DNA of 64,000 nucleotides from Megaustenia siamemsis (GCA_032433765.1 JAVIAB010000102.1:13762414-13826413), one strand, 5' to 3'. Positions 11,181 to 22,069 are shown, counted from the stretch's first letter. A program made the numbers and translations. Notes: generated by a model not told the origin, from the letters alone.

Positions 11181-11551
11181 AGAGAGAGGTGAATAGAAAA
11201 CGGTTGAATATGAAGAAGAAAGAAAAGTGTATCTTCTTTTATATCTATCATAATCTCTATTTGCCTCGCCTTTTTACAGACATATCCAATGTAACTTCCT
11301 CCTTGTTTGCTTCTCTAAACAAAATAACACTCATGACACAAAAAAACATTATTTTTTCATATAAATCAATTACTTGTCTATATTAGATAGAATATATACC
11401 TCCTTTATTTGTATATTTTTCTATATCTTATCTTTGTCTGCAAACTGATTTGTTTCCAGCCAGTTGACTTTCTGAAGCTTATATTCATGGGCGATAATCC
11501 CGTAGAGTCTTTTCTTTTGAAGGGCAGATTACTGTTGTATCTCACTTGATG

Positions 11552-11604
<53 letters not shown>

Positions 11605-11830
11605 GTTAATTCCATACTGAGCTATAGACTATATATGGCACTGCCAGGAATAAGTAATTCTTATTTTAATGCTAAAAAACGATACGAAAAATGCATAGCA
11701 AAGGATATGGTGTATTTTATTACGCATTTTGCTCTCGTTTTAGCAGAAGAACGAACGAGATGTCGGATTTCTTGAGCAATTTAGGTAAAACAAGATTCAT
11801 GCTTTCCATTTAGTATATCATTCCACAACA
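11181..11830. other. AT-rich spacer with a (CT)n run
   Basis: No coding or tRNA-like signal. A (CT)n microsatellite occupies about 11556-11600. Confidence 0.6.
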
Positions 11831-11834
11831 AAAT

Positions 11835-13320
11835 GTTAGGAGAGGTCAAAGGTTAGGAAAAGTCAAAGGTTAGACGAAGTAAAAGGTTAGATTTTTTAAA
11901 AAGGCTAGGGAAGAGCATCGAAAGTTACTTAATGCCAAAGGTTATGAGGTCAGGGCAAGTTAAAATGTGGAAAAGGTCAAAGGTAAAGAAGTCTCAATGG
12001 TTAAGAAAAGTCAAAGGCTAAATTAAAGAAGTCAGGAAAAGTCAAAGGATAATAAAAAGTTAAAGAATATGAAAAATTAGCGGTTAAAGTAAAGTCAGTT
12101 GGTAGCAAAAGTCAATGGTTATTCAAGTTCATATGATAGGACAACTTCCAAGGATAAGAAAAGACAGGAAAAATCGATAGATAGCGAAATCAACATTTGG
12201 GAAAAGACAAAAGATAAGAAAAATCAACATTTAGGAAATGTCAAAAGATAAGAGAAATCTAAATCTAGGAAAAGTCAAAAGATAAGAGACAACATTTAGG
12301 AAAAGTCAAATGATCAGAGAAATCAAAATTTAGGAAAAGTCAAATGATCAGAGAAATCAAAATTTAGGAAAAGTCAAATGATAAGAGAAATCCAAATTTA
12401 GGAAAGTCAAACGATAAAAGAAATCAAAATTTAGGAAAAGTCAAACGATAAGAGAAATCAAAATCTAGGAAAAATCAAATGATAAGAGAAATCAAAATTT
12501 AGGAAAAGTCAAACGATAAGAGAAATCAAAATCTAGGAAAAATCAAATGGTAAGAGAAATCAAAATCTAGGAAAAATCAAATGATAAGAGAAATCAAAAT
12601 CTAGGAAAAATCAAATGTTATGAGAAATCAAAATCTAGGAAATATCAAATGATAAGAGAAATCAAAATCTAGGAAAAATCAAATGATTAGAGAAATCAAA
12701 ATCTAGGAAAAATCAAATGATAAGAGAAATCAAAATCTAGGAAAAATCAAATGATAAGAGAAATCAAAATCTAGGAAAAATCAAATGATAAGAGAAATCA
12801 AAATCTAGGAAAAATCAAAGGTGAGAAAGAGTTAAAAAGTAAGAGCAGACAAATCTCAGAAAATGTCACGGGGGAGTAAAAGTAAAAGGATCGCAAAGAA
12901 AAAGTTGAGAAAAAGAAATTAAAAAATAGGAAACGACCAAAATCTGGAAGAAATCCAAGAATAAGAAGATGAAAAGATTAGAAAATGTCAAAGACAAAAA
13001 AAATATTAAATGATAGGAAAGAAATCAAATGACAGGGGAGGTAAAGAGAGCAAAGTTTAGTGAAAATCAAAGGTTGGAAAACACCAAATATTTTAAGGAA
13101 AAAATGAATGCCCTAAAAGTAAAACAAACAAAAAAATTGAATGTTATCAAAAAGTGAAAGGTTACCGAAAGTGAAAGGTTATAACAAGTCAAAGGTTAAG
13201 AGGAGTCAAATGTCAGATAAGGTCATCGGTTAGAATTTGCAAAGTGCAAGGAAACCAAAGACTAGAATGACGTCATAAACTAGAACATAAATGAATGACA
13301 AGAAAAGGCAACACTTGGCA
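11835..13320. repeat. Two-layer 17/34-bp repeat region
   Basis: Outer parts (11835-12180 and 12840-13320) are loose, diverged repeats of about 17 bp built on GTCAAAGGTTAGGAAAA. The centre (about 12190-12820) is a homogenised array with a 34-bp period, for example GATAAGAG at 12481 and 12515, alternating an AAATCAAAAT half and an AGGAAAAATCAAAT half. This looks like an old array in which a dimer was later re-amplified. Confidence 0.85.
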
Positions 13321-13423
13321 TGAGACTCACAATGATTGAGCTAATATGAGTCAGTGACTCAATTCTGAATGCGGCGTCAGTGTCGATGAATCAGTTTTGA
13401 CTGACACATCCTTCTTCCTCTTT

Positions 13424-13750
13424 TTGGGGGGCCTCGGTAGCATAGTTTGGAAAACCACCCAAATGGGCTATCGACGTTCGGACAACCCGTGTTCGATTCC
13501 CGCTGGAGGCAGTGTCAGTTGACTCGTGGTTGGAAATAAAAATACTCCCGTGGGCGACCCAGCCGCTGGCAGAAATGGGTACCAGAGTAGTACTCTGGGA
13601 TGGTGAGGAATTCCGCATCACAGCGTGAGATTCGATGCTTGAAGAGACACTATCCAGAAGTCTCCGAACACTTCTGGATAGGCGGCTGGGCACATATGGG
13701 TGAAAACCCGCGTGTTAAGACGCCGGTTCAAGTCTCGTACTTTACTTTTA
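13424..13750 (+). mobile_element. SINE-D copy 1, possibly with two tRNA-like modules
   Basis: The 5' head GGCCTCGGTAGCATAGTTTG has an A-box-like TAGCATAG word and a B box GTGTTCGATTCCC (about 13489). Near the 3' end a second B-box-like word, CCGGTTCAAGTCTCG, occurs at about 13722, followed by an ACTTTACTTTTA tail like that of SINE-A. A 5'-truncated minus-strand copy lies at 60924-61133. Confidence 0.75.
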
Positions 13751-13988
13751 TTTTTACCTTTATCTTCCTCTACGTTTTGATCGAGGAGATAAGCAACATG
13801 GTCTTGTCAAATGAGGAGGTATAGAAAAGAGAGGCAAACCCAACTACAAATGTATGTCATGATAAAGTCGGATATGTCTGGCTGAAAATCGCAAACGCTA
13901 CCCCGTCGCTGTAGATTGTGGCGTTGTAACGAATTCAGAACGAATGGAGATGGACAGGAGATAAGAAAAAGAAATATAATTAGAGGTT

Positions 13989-14022
13989 GTAGTAGTAGTA
14001 GTAGTCGTCGTCGTCGTCGTAA

Positions 14023-14068
<46 letters not shown>

Positions 14069-14112
14069 TGTTGTACTAGTAGTAGTAGTAGTAGTAGTAA
14101 CTGTAGTATTAG
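13989..14112. repeat. (AGT)n trinucleotide repeat
   Basis: AGT triplets with GTC and TTG interruptions. It directly precedes an RT-epsilon fragment, mirroring the larger AGT/AAT array downstream of that fragment. Confidence 0.9.
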
Positions 14113-14120
14113 TAATATTA

Positions 14121-14515
14121 GTGGTAATAGTTTTAAGAAAGATCAATACATGTGAGATGTGTTGCTTGAGAAAAGTAACAAACAACACAAGAAGAGATAG
14201 AATACCAAATGAAACCATAAGAAAAATGGTAGGAACAAAACCCTGCCAAGAATATATAGAACAACAACAACTTAAATGGTTTCGCCACCTGGTCAGAATG
14301 TATCCTCACCAATTACCATCAAGGGCGTTCTTCTCGAGAATGCATGGAAAAAGACCAAGAGGAAGACCCAGAAGAAGATGGATAGATGCAGTGACAGAGA
14401 CATGTAACAACAAAGGAAAATCACTAATTCAGACAATTCGAGCAGCTCAAGAACGACAAATGATTTAACCACGACACCTTTTAGGTATCAGTGAGAAAGA
14501 GACAAGATGAGGAAA
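14121..14515 (+). mobile_element. RT-epsilon LINE C-terminus, uninterrupted copy
   Basis: The protein frame matches the 7955-8270 copy with a few substitutions (KWFRHLVRMYPHQ versus KWFGHLVRMNPHQ) and ends QERQMI-stop at 14468. The 3' flank ACCACGACACCTTTTAGGTA has no SINE and serves as the empty site for SINE-A copy 3. No catalytic RT motifs are present. Confidence 0.85.
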
Positions 14516-14539
14516 AGAAAAGTGGTAATAGTAGCATTA

Positions 14540-15167
14540 GTAGCAACAGCGGAGGGAGCAGCTGTAGTGGTAGTAGTGGTGTTTATGATAGTAGCAGTAA
14601 TAGTAGTAGTAGTAGTAATAGTTAATAATAGTTCTAATAGTATTAATAATAATATTAGCAGTGGTAGTAATAGTAGTAGTAGTAATAGTAGTAGTAGTAG
14701 TAATAGTAGTAGTAATAGTAGTAGTAGTAGTAGTAGTAATAGTAGTAGTAGTAATATTAGTAGTAATAGTAGTAGTAGTAGTAGTAATAGTAGTAGTAGT
14801 AGTAGTAGTAATAATAGTAGTAGTAGTAGTAGTAGTAGTAGTAATAGTAGTAGTAGTAGTAGTAGTAGTAATAATAGTAGTAATAGTAGTAATAGTAGTA
14901 GTAGTAATAGTAGTAGTAATAGTAGTAGTAGTAATAGTAGTAGTAGTAGTAGTAATAGTAGTAGTAGTAGTAGTAGTAATAGTAGTAGTAGTAGTAGTAG
15001 TAGTAATAGTAGTAGTATTAATAATAATAGTAGTAGTAGTAATAGTAGTAGTAGTAGTAGTAATAGTAGTAGTAGTAGTAATAGTAGTAGTAGTAGTAGT
15101 AGTAGTAGTAATAGTAGTAGTAGTAATAGTAGTAGTAATAGTAGTAGTAATAGTAGTAGCAGTAATA
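14540..15167. repeat. AGT/AAT trinucleotide array, about 630 bp
   Basis: Essentially pure (AGT)2-5 AAT pattern on the plus strand. Long Ser/Asn, Val/Ile and Thr/Ile frames result from the triplet period. On the minus strand it continues directly from the TGATGATGA tail of the RT-beta copy at 15168-15515, so it is plausibly that LINE's tail after expansion. Confidence 0.95.
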
Positions 15168-15515
15168 TTCATCATCATCAAGTACCGGGCCTGCTGGCGT
15201 AGGTGATCATGTATCTCCACAACTTTCAATCTCGGCAGCTATTTATCATTTCTGTTGTTGACCTTCTGCCAAGCCATTCTCTTAAGCTGTATGTTATTTT
15301 TATCTCTTTGCTTCCCTCTATCTCTTCGTCCCTCAATTTTTGCAGTTGTTACAATATATTCCAGCTGCTCTCTTCTCATTACATGGCCAAAAAATGATGA
15401 TTGTTTCTTCCTAACATTGGAAATTAGCTCTTTTTTTGCTTTGACCTCTCTCAGAACATCTTCATTACTCTTCTTAGCTGTCCATGGTACTCTCAACATT
15501 CTTCTGTAAAACCAC
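15168..15515 (-). mobile_element. RT-beta LINE, 5'-truncated
   Basis: The minus strand reads MWFYRRMLRVPWTAKKSNED, VKAKKELISNVRKKQSSFFG, REQLEYIVTTAKIEGRRDRG and, after a frameshift, the terminal RPGT-stop entering TGA repeats. Compared with the copy at 30248-31100 it lacks the RT catalytic region. It abuts a 60-bp RT-gamma scrap. Confidence 0.85.
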
Positions 15516-15526
15516 AATCGCTGGAT

Positions 15527-15590
15527 TGGTCTTCCTCTTTGTCTTTTCCCCTGGGGATTCCAAAAAAGGGCCTGTTGTGCACTACATTAG
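15527..15590 (-). mobile_element. RT-gamma LINE scrap
   Basis: Sixty bases match the RT-gamma segment encoding ALFWNPQGKRQRGRP on the minus strand (compare 19640-19695). Too short to place further. Confidence 0.7.
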
Positions 15591-15599
15591 CAGTTGTAG

Positions 15600-16430
15600 T
15601 AATAGTATTATCAGTATGCAATAGTAGGTGTATTAGTAGCAGCCATTAAAGACAAATTTGAAGAAAGATGAGGAAGAGAGTAATAAGAAGAAATAGAAAT
15701 AGTAATGATATTGTTAGAGTGTCACTAATTAGTGAGACGAGTAGAAATTGTAGCACATGGAGATGACGAAAGAGAAGAGTGTGAGAAGTAAAAAAAAAAT
15801 AAGGTAAATAAAAAAAATAAAAGATAGATGAGAAACAAGCAGAAAATGAAGAAGATAAAGAAGAAGAAGTAGTGAAAGAATGAGAAGAATTAAAGGATAA
15901 AACAGAAGTAAAAGGAAGATTTTAAGTAAGATAAGAAGATGAAGAGGAAGAAGAAGATGGTGCAGAAAAAGTCAGTAAAAGAGGAAGAAGAAGTAGAAGA
16001 AGAAATAGCAAACGAAGGGGAAGATGCAGAAAAAGTAAGTAGATGAAGAAGAAATCGAAGAAGAAGAAGAAGAAAATGAATGGCTTCCACATTTATGAGA
16101 TTAAATCTAAAATTGCACTTGTCATATTGAGACTAACAATTGCAGGTGAGATTCGTTCTACGAATCAATAGCAATATTTACTCGTTCCTTTCCCCTTGAG
16201 CTGTTCAGCGTCGTGGGGAGACGCACTTAACGTTATTGCCGAACATTATATAACGTCAAATCATGTTTATTCAGGGTTTCAGCTAACACTATCAGTTCTG
16301 GAAATCTGACGATACAATCGTAAAATAAGCCTAATACAACGCCCATGAGTGTCTCAAGTTCTGTTACTAGGGTCGAATCATTATAGTTAACCCCAGCAAA
16401 TTAGCACATTTGCTACAGACCTTTGTGGAG
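15600..16430. other. No gene; purine-rich then unassigned sequence
   Basis: From 15650 to 16080 the plus strand is GAA-rich without a clean unit. From 16080 to 16430 nothing is recognised. Confidence 0.5.
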
Positions 16431-16435
16431 AATAT

Positions 16436-16758
16436 ATTTTTTTTTCGTTCGCCAGCTTTTACCTCTGACGAAGTCCCTAGAGACTAGGAACTGAATTTTG
16501 AGTGTTAATCCGTTTTTCTCTGGCAGCCGCGTGCACATGGGTGCCTCGCCGCACAGGCAGATAGCTCCGTCTTCGGAGGTACTCATATTTTTTACGTCTA
16601 TGTAATTGACGTTTCAAGCCAGACCTCACTTCTGAGACCAAGGTGGTTACCGCAGAGAGAAATCAGAGATAAAAATTCCAACTGGTGCAGCCGGGATTTG
16701 AACCCACAACCTCTCTGTCTCGAGGCCGGCGTCTTGTCTCGTAACCAACAAGTCGCCC
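16436..16758 (-). mobile_element. SINE-B copy 1, tRNA-derived SINE
   Basis: On the minus strand the head carries a tRNA-like segment with the B box GGTTCAAATCCC (about 16688-16699) and the words GACGCCGGCCTCGAGACAG. The body shares TCCGTCTTCGGAGGTACTCA (plus-strand sense) with the copies at 23200-23537 and 46635-46960. The 3' end is AT-rich. No convincing duplication was found at its edges. Confidence 0.85.
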
Positions 16759-16759
16759 A

Positions 16760-17165
16760 TGGAGAATATGAAGCTGGGTAGCGTAGCGGTTAGGAAACTG
16801 TTTTAAAGAGGGTAAAATGAGCCTTATACAACGTTCATGCGCTTCTCAGAGGTTAACTAAAATGTCAAGATGGAGATTTCTTTTAAAAAATTTGACACAA
16901 AAGTCATCTAAAGTTTAACTTTGGCTGAGAGATTACTAGACATCGACTAAGCCAATAAATTATGCAAATGAGACAGAGGTATTTGACCTCATGCATTAGC
17001 AGAATAATTATAGTCGGAAACATCAGAAAAAACAGAGGGAGAAAAACATCAAGAAACATCCAAAAACACAGAGGGAGAGAAACATCAAGAAACATCCAAA
17101 AACACAGAGGGAGAGAAACACTGAGTTAGAAACATCGAGATAGAGAACAAGATCAATAAAGATAT
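16760..17165. other. Unassigned, with a short 36-bp repeat
   Basis: Around 17020-17115 the phrase AACATCCAAAAACACAGAGG recurs at about 36-bp spacing. The short word TAGCGTAGCGGTTAGGAAAC near 16790 resembles a tRNA A-box region without a B box. Confidence 0.5.
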
Positions 17166-17167
17166 GT

Positions 17168-17668
17168 TAGATAGAGATAAAAAATCACATAGTAAACATC
17201 AAGTTAGACCAGACAGTTGGGAAGTATTTCAAGTTAGATTCAGAGAGAGATAGAAAGCCATATAGTGAACATCAAGTTAGACCAGACAGTTGGGAAGTAT
17301 TTCAAGTTAGATTCAGAGAGAGATAGAAAGCTATATAGTGAACATCAAGTTAGACCAGACAGTTGGGAAGTGTTTCAAGTTAGATTCAGAGAGAGATAGA
17401 AAGCCATATAGTGAACATCAAGTTAGACCAGACAGTTGAGAGGTGTTTCAAGTTAGATTCAGAGAGAGATAGAAAACCATATAGTGAACATCAAGTTAGA
17501 CCTGACAGTTGAGAGGTGTTTCAAGTTAGATTCAGAGAGAGATAGAAAACCATATAGTGAACATCAAGTTAGAGGTGTTTCAAGTTAGATTCAGAGAGAG
17601 ATAGAAAACCATATAGTGAACATCAAGTTAGACCAGCCAGTTGAGAGGTGTTTCAAGTTAGATTCAGA
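17168..17668. repeat. 73-bp minisatellite, about 6-7 units
   Basis: CAGAGAGAGATAGAAA starts units at 17241, 17314, 17387, 17460 and 17533, spaced 73 bp. One later unit is shortened by an internal deletion. The unit contains AACATCAAGTTAGACC and TTTCAAGTTAGATT. Confidence 0.9.
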
Positions 17669-17669
17669 A

Positions 17670-17935
17670 GTTGCGTACTCCAGAGAACAATAGGTCATCT
17701 AGCTCGCTGTTCCTGTGGGCATTTAGAGCTGTTAGGACTGGCCAGGCGTCGGTAAGTATCAGTAGTTTCTTGGGCTCATTATTTTTGTGTTGAACAGCCA
17801 GTTTTGCTGCATCTTTGAGGGCTGGGCAGAGGAAACAAGCGAACGGAAGGACAAAAAAACGAGAGAGAGAATACCAAAAAAAAGAAAGAAAAAAATTGAC
17901 TGGCCTTGGTTGAAGCGTACACATATTTAATTCAG

Positions 17936-18013
<78 letters not shown>

Positions 18014-18109
18014 CGAGATTGGCGGCTAGTACTATCAGTTTTCCTACAACCTAGAATGTCAATAAAAAGCTGTAGAAAAAAATTATCTCAAATAATTTGT
18101 ATGTTTTAT

Positions 18110-18163
<54 letters not shown>

Positions 18164-18165
18164 AT
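17670..18165. other. Unassigned with (GA)n and (TA)n runs
   Basis: No gene is recognised. A (GA)n run occupies 17937-18010 and a (TA)n run 18113-18162. Confidence 0.6.
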
Positions 18166-18249
18166 TGACCTTTCGAGCCGTAACCGGCCCATACGGCGTA
18201 GACCAAGATACACCTTCTCCTATATGAATTTTTGGTTCTAGCAGTTTTC

Positions 18250-18762
18250 TTTTAAAAATATTTTATCAAATTTCGCCATCTATCTCTGTTCTGTGCAAGC
18301 AGTTCTATCTCATTGAGGGAGCCGATTCCTGCTGCTCTTGCCTCTCTCATCAATGTTCTTCTCAGTGTCTCCCTGGGTCTTCCTCTTTTTCTTTTACCTG
18401 TTGTTTCCCATATGAGGGCTTGCTTTGCTATTCGGTTATTATCTCTTCTCATTACATGTCCAACATATGACCATCATCTTTTCTTTATTACTGAAGATAT
18501 TAGTGGTTGATTGACGATTTCTCTAATTTCCTCGTTTGTTTTGAATTCGTTCCACGCTATACCAAGTATTTTCCTTAGACATTTATTTTCGAATGCGTTC
18601 AACTTTGTTTCTATATCTTTTGTTGTTTTCCAGCTTTCACACGCATACGTAAGGGTTGATAGTACATTTGATTTGAATAGCCTAAGTTTTGTGTTTGTGC
18701 TGATGAGTTTTGATTTCCACAACTTTTCAAGGCTTCTGAAAGACATTGCTGCTTTAGCTATT
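18250..18762 (-). mobile_element. RT-zeta LINE C-terminus
   Basis: Two minus-strand frames, joined by a frameshift near 18474, encode a non-LTR RT C-terminus: TKLRLFKSNVLSTLTYACES, ENKCLRKILGIAWNEFKTNE, MRRDNNRIAKQALIWE and then KRKRGRPRETLRRTL with a terminal NRDRWRNLIKYF. The catalytic domain is absent. A SINE-A and a TA run follow on its 5' side. Confidence 0.8.
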
Positions 18763-18779
18763 TATATATATATATATAT

Positions 18780-19030
18780 AAGTAAAGTATCCCCGTCACG
18801 CCAAGTGGCGTATAGGGAATATGGTGTTAGTGACCATACATTTTACAAACCTTCAGCACATGATTTTTGGAGTAATGTGGTCGGTATTACGCACGTGCCG
18901 CTTTACTTTCCCAGAAAAAAATCCGGTACCCATTAAAGGCTAGGTGAACCCGGAAGCCATCGGTTGGGATCGAACCCAACTCTTGTCCTTTGTAGTCCAG
19001 TTCACTAACCACTGAGCTATCGCGGCTCCC
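18780..19030 (-). mobile_element. SINE-A copy 4, full length
   Basis: A complete minus-strand SINE-A from the ACTTT tail (left) to the GGGAGCCGCGATAGCTCAGT head (right), with A and B boxes intact. It sits between TA-rich flanks, so a target duplication cannot be separated from simple repeat. Confidence 0.9.
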
Positions 19031-19078
19031 ATATAGATATATGGCATGACTCTATTTAAAAAAAAAAAAAAAGAAAAA

Positions 19079-19105
19079 CGTTTCGACTTATGAAGTCTTT
19101 GTCAG
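19079..19105 (-). other. Hammerhead-ribozyme-like core (weak candidate)
   Basis: The minus strand reads CTGACAAA, then GACTT-CAT-AAGTC, then GAAACG. This resembles a hammerhead core (CUGANGA, stem II, GAAA), except that CUGACAA replaces CUGANGA and no stem III plus NUH cleavage site was identified. It lies in a 185-bp unassigned stretch next to SINE-A. It may be a decayed ribozyme or chance. Confidence 0.25.
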
Positions 19106-19218
19106 TGGACGGAGACAACGACTTTTTGATCAGGGCATAATAAGTCGTTCGTTATTTGATTCAATTTTATATAAACCGGCTTTACCGCGGCTCTGCATGA
19201 TTATATATATATATATAT

Positions 19219-19355
19219 ATCATCATCATCATCATGATGTACCATATCGATTGGCGTTGGCGATCATGTCCCACCACAATATTCTATCCAAAGTACATCG
19301 TATTAATTCTGTTGTTGACTGCTTTCCGTGCCATGACATCAAGCTATCTAGCATC
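19219..19355 (-). mobile_element. RT-alpha LINE 3' fragment
   Basis: The minus strand ends in the RT-alpha terminus (STTELIRC, then W-D-M-I-A-N-A-N-R-Y-G-T-S) and an ATG/TGA trinucleotide tail at 19219-19235. It is short and 5'-truncated. Confidence 0.75.
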
Positions 19356-19401
19356 ATATAATATAAAATTATATATTTACATTGCACTTTTATGTATATT
19401 T

Positions 19402-19850
19402 CCAACACTATGGAAGACAAACTGGCTGTGAAACATGGAGAACAACAAAATTGACATTCACGAAGATACAGACTTTCGTTAATGGGTGCTTACGCAGAAT
19501 AAAAGGATGGAAATGGCAGGACAAATTCACTAACATAGAATTATGGAAATGTACCAGTCAAATACCAGTGGATAAAGAGATACAGCGAAGACGATGGCGC
19601 TGGATAGGACACACACTGCGGAAGTCAACTGAGAGTATTACACAACAGGCCCTTTTTTGGAATCCCCAGGGGAAAAGACAAAGAGGAAGACCAAGGAATT
19701 CTTGGAGAAGACAGATAGAAGCAGAGATGAAGATGATAGGGAAGACTTGGAATAATCTTAAAAGAATGACAAAAAACAAAACGACTTGGAAAATTTTTGC
19801 TGAAGACCTATGCTCCACTGGGAGCTAAAATGGTAGAAGAAGCAGATGGA
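19402..19850 (+). mobile_element. RT-gamma LINE C-terminus with single 3' unit
   Basis: The frame reads CETWRTTKLTFTKIQTFVNG, CLRRIKGWKWQDKFTNIELW, KEIQRRRWRWIGHTLRKSTE, GKRQRGRPRNSWRRQIEAEM and ends EDLCSTGS-stop at 19828. This is the cleanest C-terminal frame of RT-gamma. Here the 38-bp 3'-terminal segment is present once. Confidence 0.85.
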
Positions 19851-20220
19851 AAACAAATAAACTCCACCTCTGTTTCTCCACCCCCAGATTTCCTTTCCCC
19901 CCCCCCCCCAACCCTCTCTAAAATGAAACGTTTTTCTATGACTTTATTTACATCATTAAGTTAGACATCTCCCTTTATTTGGCTACAAACTGTTCATATC
20001 TTCACAACTAGGCAGGAAACCGTATCGGGGGCTATAGAAAAAGAAATGTGTTATTTCAAGAATGACATTTTCTTGAAAACAATTTTTATAATCATCAAAA
20101 TGTATTCTCTAAGGGAAACCAGACAAGCTGTGTATTTTCTTTTAATGAATAAACGGGGAAGGAAAAAAAAAGGAGAATGCTTGATTTATTAGATTCCAGT
20201 CATGATCTGTAATGATTTCA
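19851..20220. other. No recognisable feature
   Basis: Unassigned AT-rich sequence with a 10-C run at 19899-19908. Confidence 0.5.
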
Positions 20221-20224
20221 CACC

Positions 20225-20515
20225 ACTGGAATAACTCCCTTCTTCCCCCATCCTTCCCCCATCCTTCCCCTTCCTTCCTTCCTTCCTTCCTTCCTTCCTT
20301 CCTTCCTTCCTTCCTTCCTTCCTTCCTTCCTTCCTTCCTTCCTTCCTTCCTTCCTTCCTTCCTTCCTTCCTTCCTTCCTTCCTTCCTTCCTTCCTTCCTC
20401 CCTCCTCGTCCCTCCCTCCCTCCCTCCCCTCCATCACTCCTTCCTTCCTTCCTTCCTCCCACCCTCCTTCCTTCCTCCCACCCTCCTTCCTCCCTCCCTC
20501 CTTCATTCCTACGTT
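20225..20515. repeat. (CCTT)n tetranucleotide array
   Basis: Pure CCTT from about 20271 to 20398, flanked by CCCT-rich imperfect repeat. Gly/Arg/Lys/Glu or Pro/Ser/Phe/Leu frames here are artefacts. Confidence 0.95.
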
Positions 20516-20881
20516 GGCAAAAATATCACGGTAACTGCATAAATATGATTAATGATAACCATTTGGAGCGATAACAAAAGTGCATTGATTAATCCAAGCG
20601 AGGCTTCAGTTAGACATTTGAGAACACTTGAGAACTCTTTCCTTTACGTTAACAGTATTATTCAAAGGCAAGGTGAGGTGTCAGGGCGTTCAAGATCATG
20701 TCTAGGGCGGACCGCCAGCAACCGTTTATAGTCTTGATTATGCAGACTGTGGTGCTAACGGTATCTTGTAGTCTTGGTGACTGAATCACAAAGTATGCTG
20801 TAGAAGATTGACAGACGATGTTTGTGGCAAGACTGGATGCAGCTCTTGGATGGCTCTCAAGTTAGCGCGTTAATCTGGGTG
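20516..20881. other. Unassigned host sequence of a SINE-A insertion
   Basis: No gene or repeat was recognised. It and 21148-21300 are the two sides of the target of SINE-A copy 5. Confidence 0.5.
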
Positions 20882-20895
20882 TACTGTCCAGAAAA

Positions 20896-21133
20896 GTGAA
20901 CTGGACTACAAAGGACAAGAGGTACGGTTCGATCCCAACCGACGGCTTCTATTTCACCCAGCCTTTAATGTGTACCGGATTTTTTTTTTCTGGGAAATTA
21001 AAGCGGCACGGGTGTAATACCGACCACATTACCCCAAAATCATGCGCTGAAGGTCTGTAAAATGTATGGTCACTAACACCATATTTTCTATAAGCCACTT
21101 GGCGTGACGGGGGTTCTTTACTTTTATTTTATT
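20896..21133 (+). mobile_element. SINE-A copy 5, 5'-truncated, with 14-bp TSD
   Basis: The copy starts inside the head, after the A box, and keeps the B box GGTTCGATCCC and the body. The perfect repeat TACTGTCCAGAAAA flanks it at 20882-20895 and 21134-21147. A 5' truncation with a perfect TSD shows the truncation occurred at integration. Confidence 0.95.
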
Positions 21134-21147
21134 TACTGTCCAGAAAA

Positions 21148-21500
21148 CCCTGGTTGCAATGAAACTGTCGATAATTTCGGTGGCATCTCTGGCACTAAGT
21201 GTGGTATGAATGTGGACATCGCTCTTCATTCCGTAAGAGAAGAAGAGAATGGGTGAAGCAATGATGTATTGAGAGACTGAGGAGTCTAAGGATGGACAAA
21301 GGATCTGATCGATTTGGAGAGCTTATTTGAAAATCAGGTATATCTACAATCAACACTTTACAGGAACAGTCAGTCTTGCATACGCATTGTGAATAGCTGG
21401 GAGGGGGCGGTGGAGCGGGTATGGGTTTGTATTTACTGCGATTAAACTGATTCTATGAATAAAATACAAAGAAACTTCGAAATGCGGTTTACAACAAAGT
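21148..21500. other. No recognisable feature
   Basis: Unassigned sequence between SINE-A and repeat G. Confidence 0.5.
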
Positions 21501-21504
21501 GTAA

Positions 21505-22065
21505 TATCTGTGGCTTTCTGCCCAATACTTCCGACTTCATTATTTCAATTTTAGGCACTGGATTGCCGTCCTTCTTCCATCCCTACTCTCCGTGGGCAAG
21601 ACTGGTTAGTCTGTTTCCAATCCAACTACATCATCATCAAGTACCGGGCCTAGTGGCGTAGGTGATCATGTCTCTCCACAACTTTCGATCTCGGCAGCTA
21701 TTTATCATTTCTGTTGTTGACCTTCTGCCAAGCCATTCTCTTTAGCTGTATGTTATTTTCTCTCTTTGCATCCCTCTATCTCTTCGTCCCTCAATTTTCC
21801 AGTTGTTACAATATATTCAAGTTGTTCTCTTCTCATTACATGGCCAAAAAATTATGATTGTCTCTTCCTAATATTGGAAATTAGCTCTCTTTTTGCTTTG
21901 ACCTCTCTCAGAACCTCTTCATTACTCTTCTTAGCTGTCCATGGTACTCTCAACATTCTTCTGTAAAACCAATTACAGGGAAGTAGAAAAGACATTTGAC
22001 CAGATCTGGTTCATTGTTCCCTGCTCAATCAGTGAGCTATGAGTCACTAACAACGTTCACTTCAA
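21505..22065 (+). repeat. Repeat G copy interrupted by RT-beta
   Basis: Left part 21505-21625 and right part 21972-22065 are contiguous in the reference copy at 360-560 (minus). Shared words: CCAATACTTCCGACTTCAT, AGACTGGTTAGTCTGTTTCC, CAGATCTGG and ATCAGTGAGCTAT. Confidence 0.75.
21628..21970 (-). mobile_element. RT-beta LINE inserted in repeat G
   Basis: This 5'-truncated RT-beta copy has its 3' terminus (GGCCCGGTACTTGATGATG on minus) at the left. Flanks show an imperfect duplication, CCAACTACA on the left and CCAATTACA on the right, and the empty site exists at 360-475. Confidence 0.85.
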
Positions 22066-22069
22066 GCGC

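Noticed and set aside
16455..16500. Hammerhead core in the SINE-B tail (CTGACGA, AGTC...GACT, then AGGAAC)
   Set aside because: The GAAA element is replaced by GGAA, the third copy breaks the stem, and the strand is antisense to the SINE; too weak to call.
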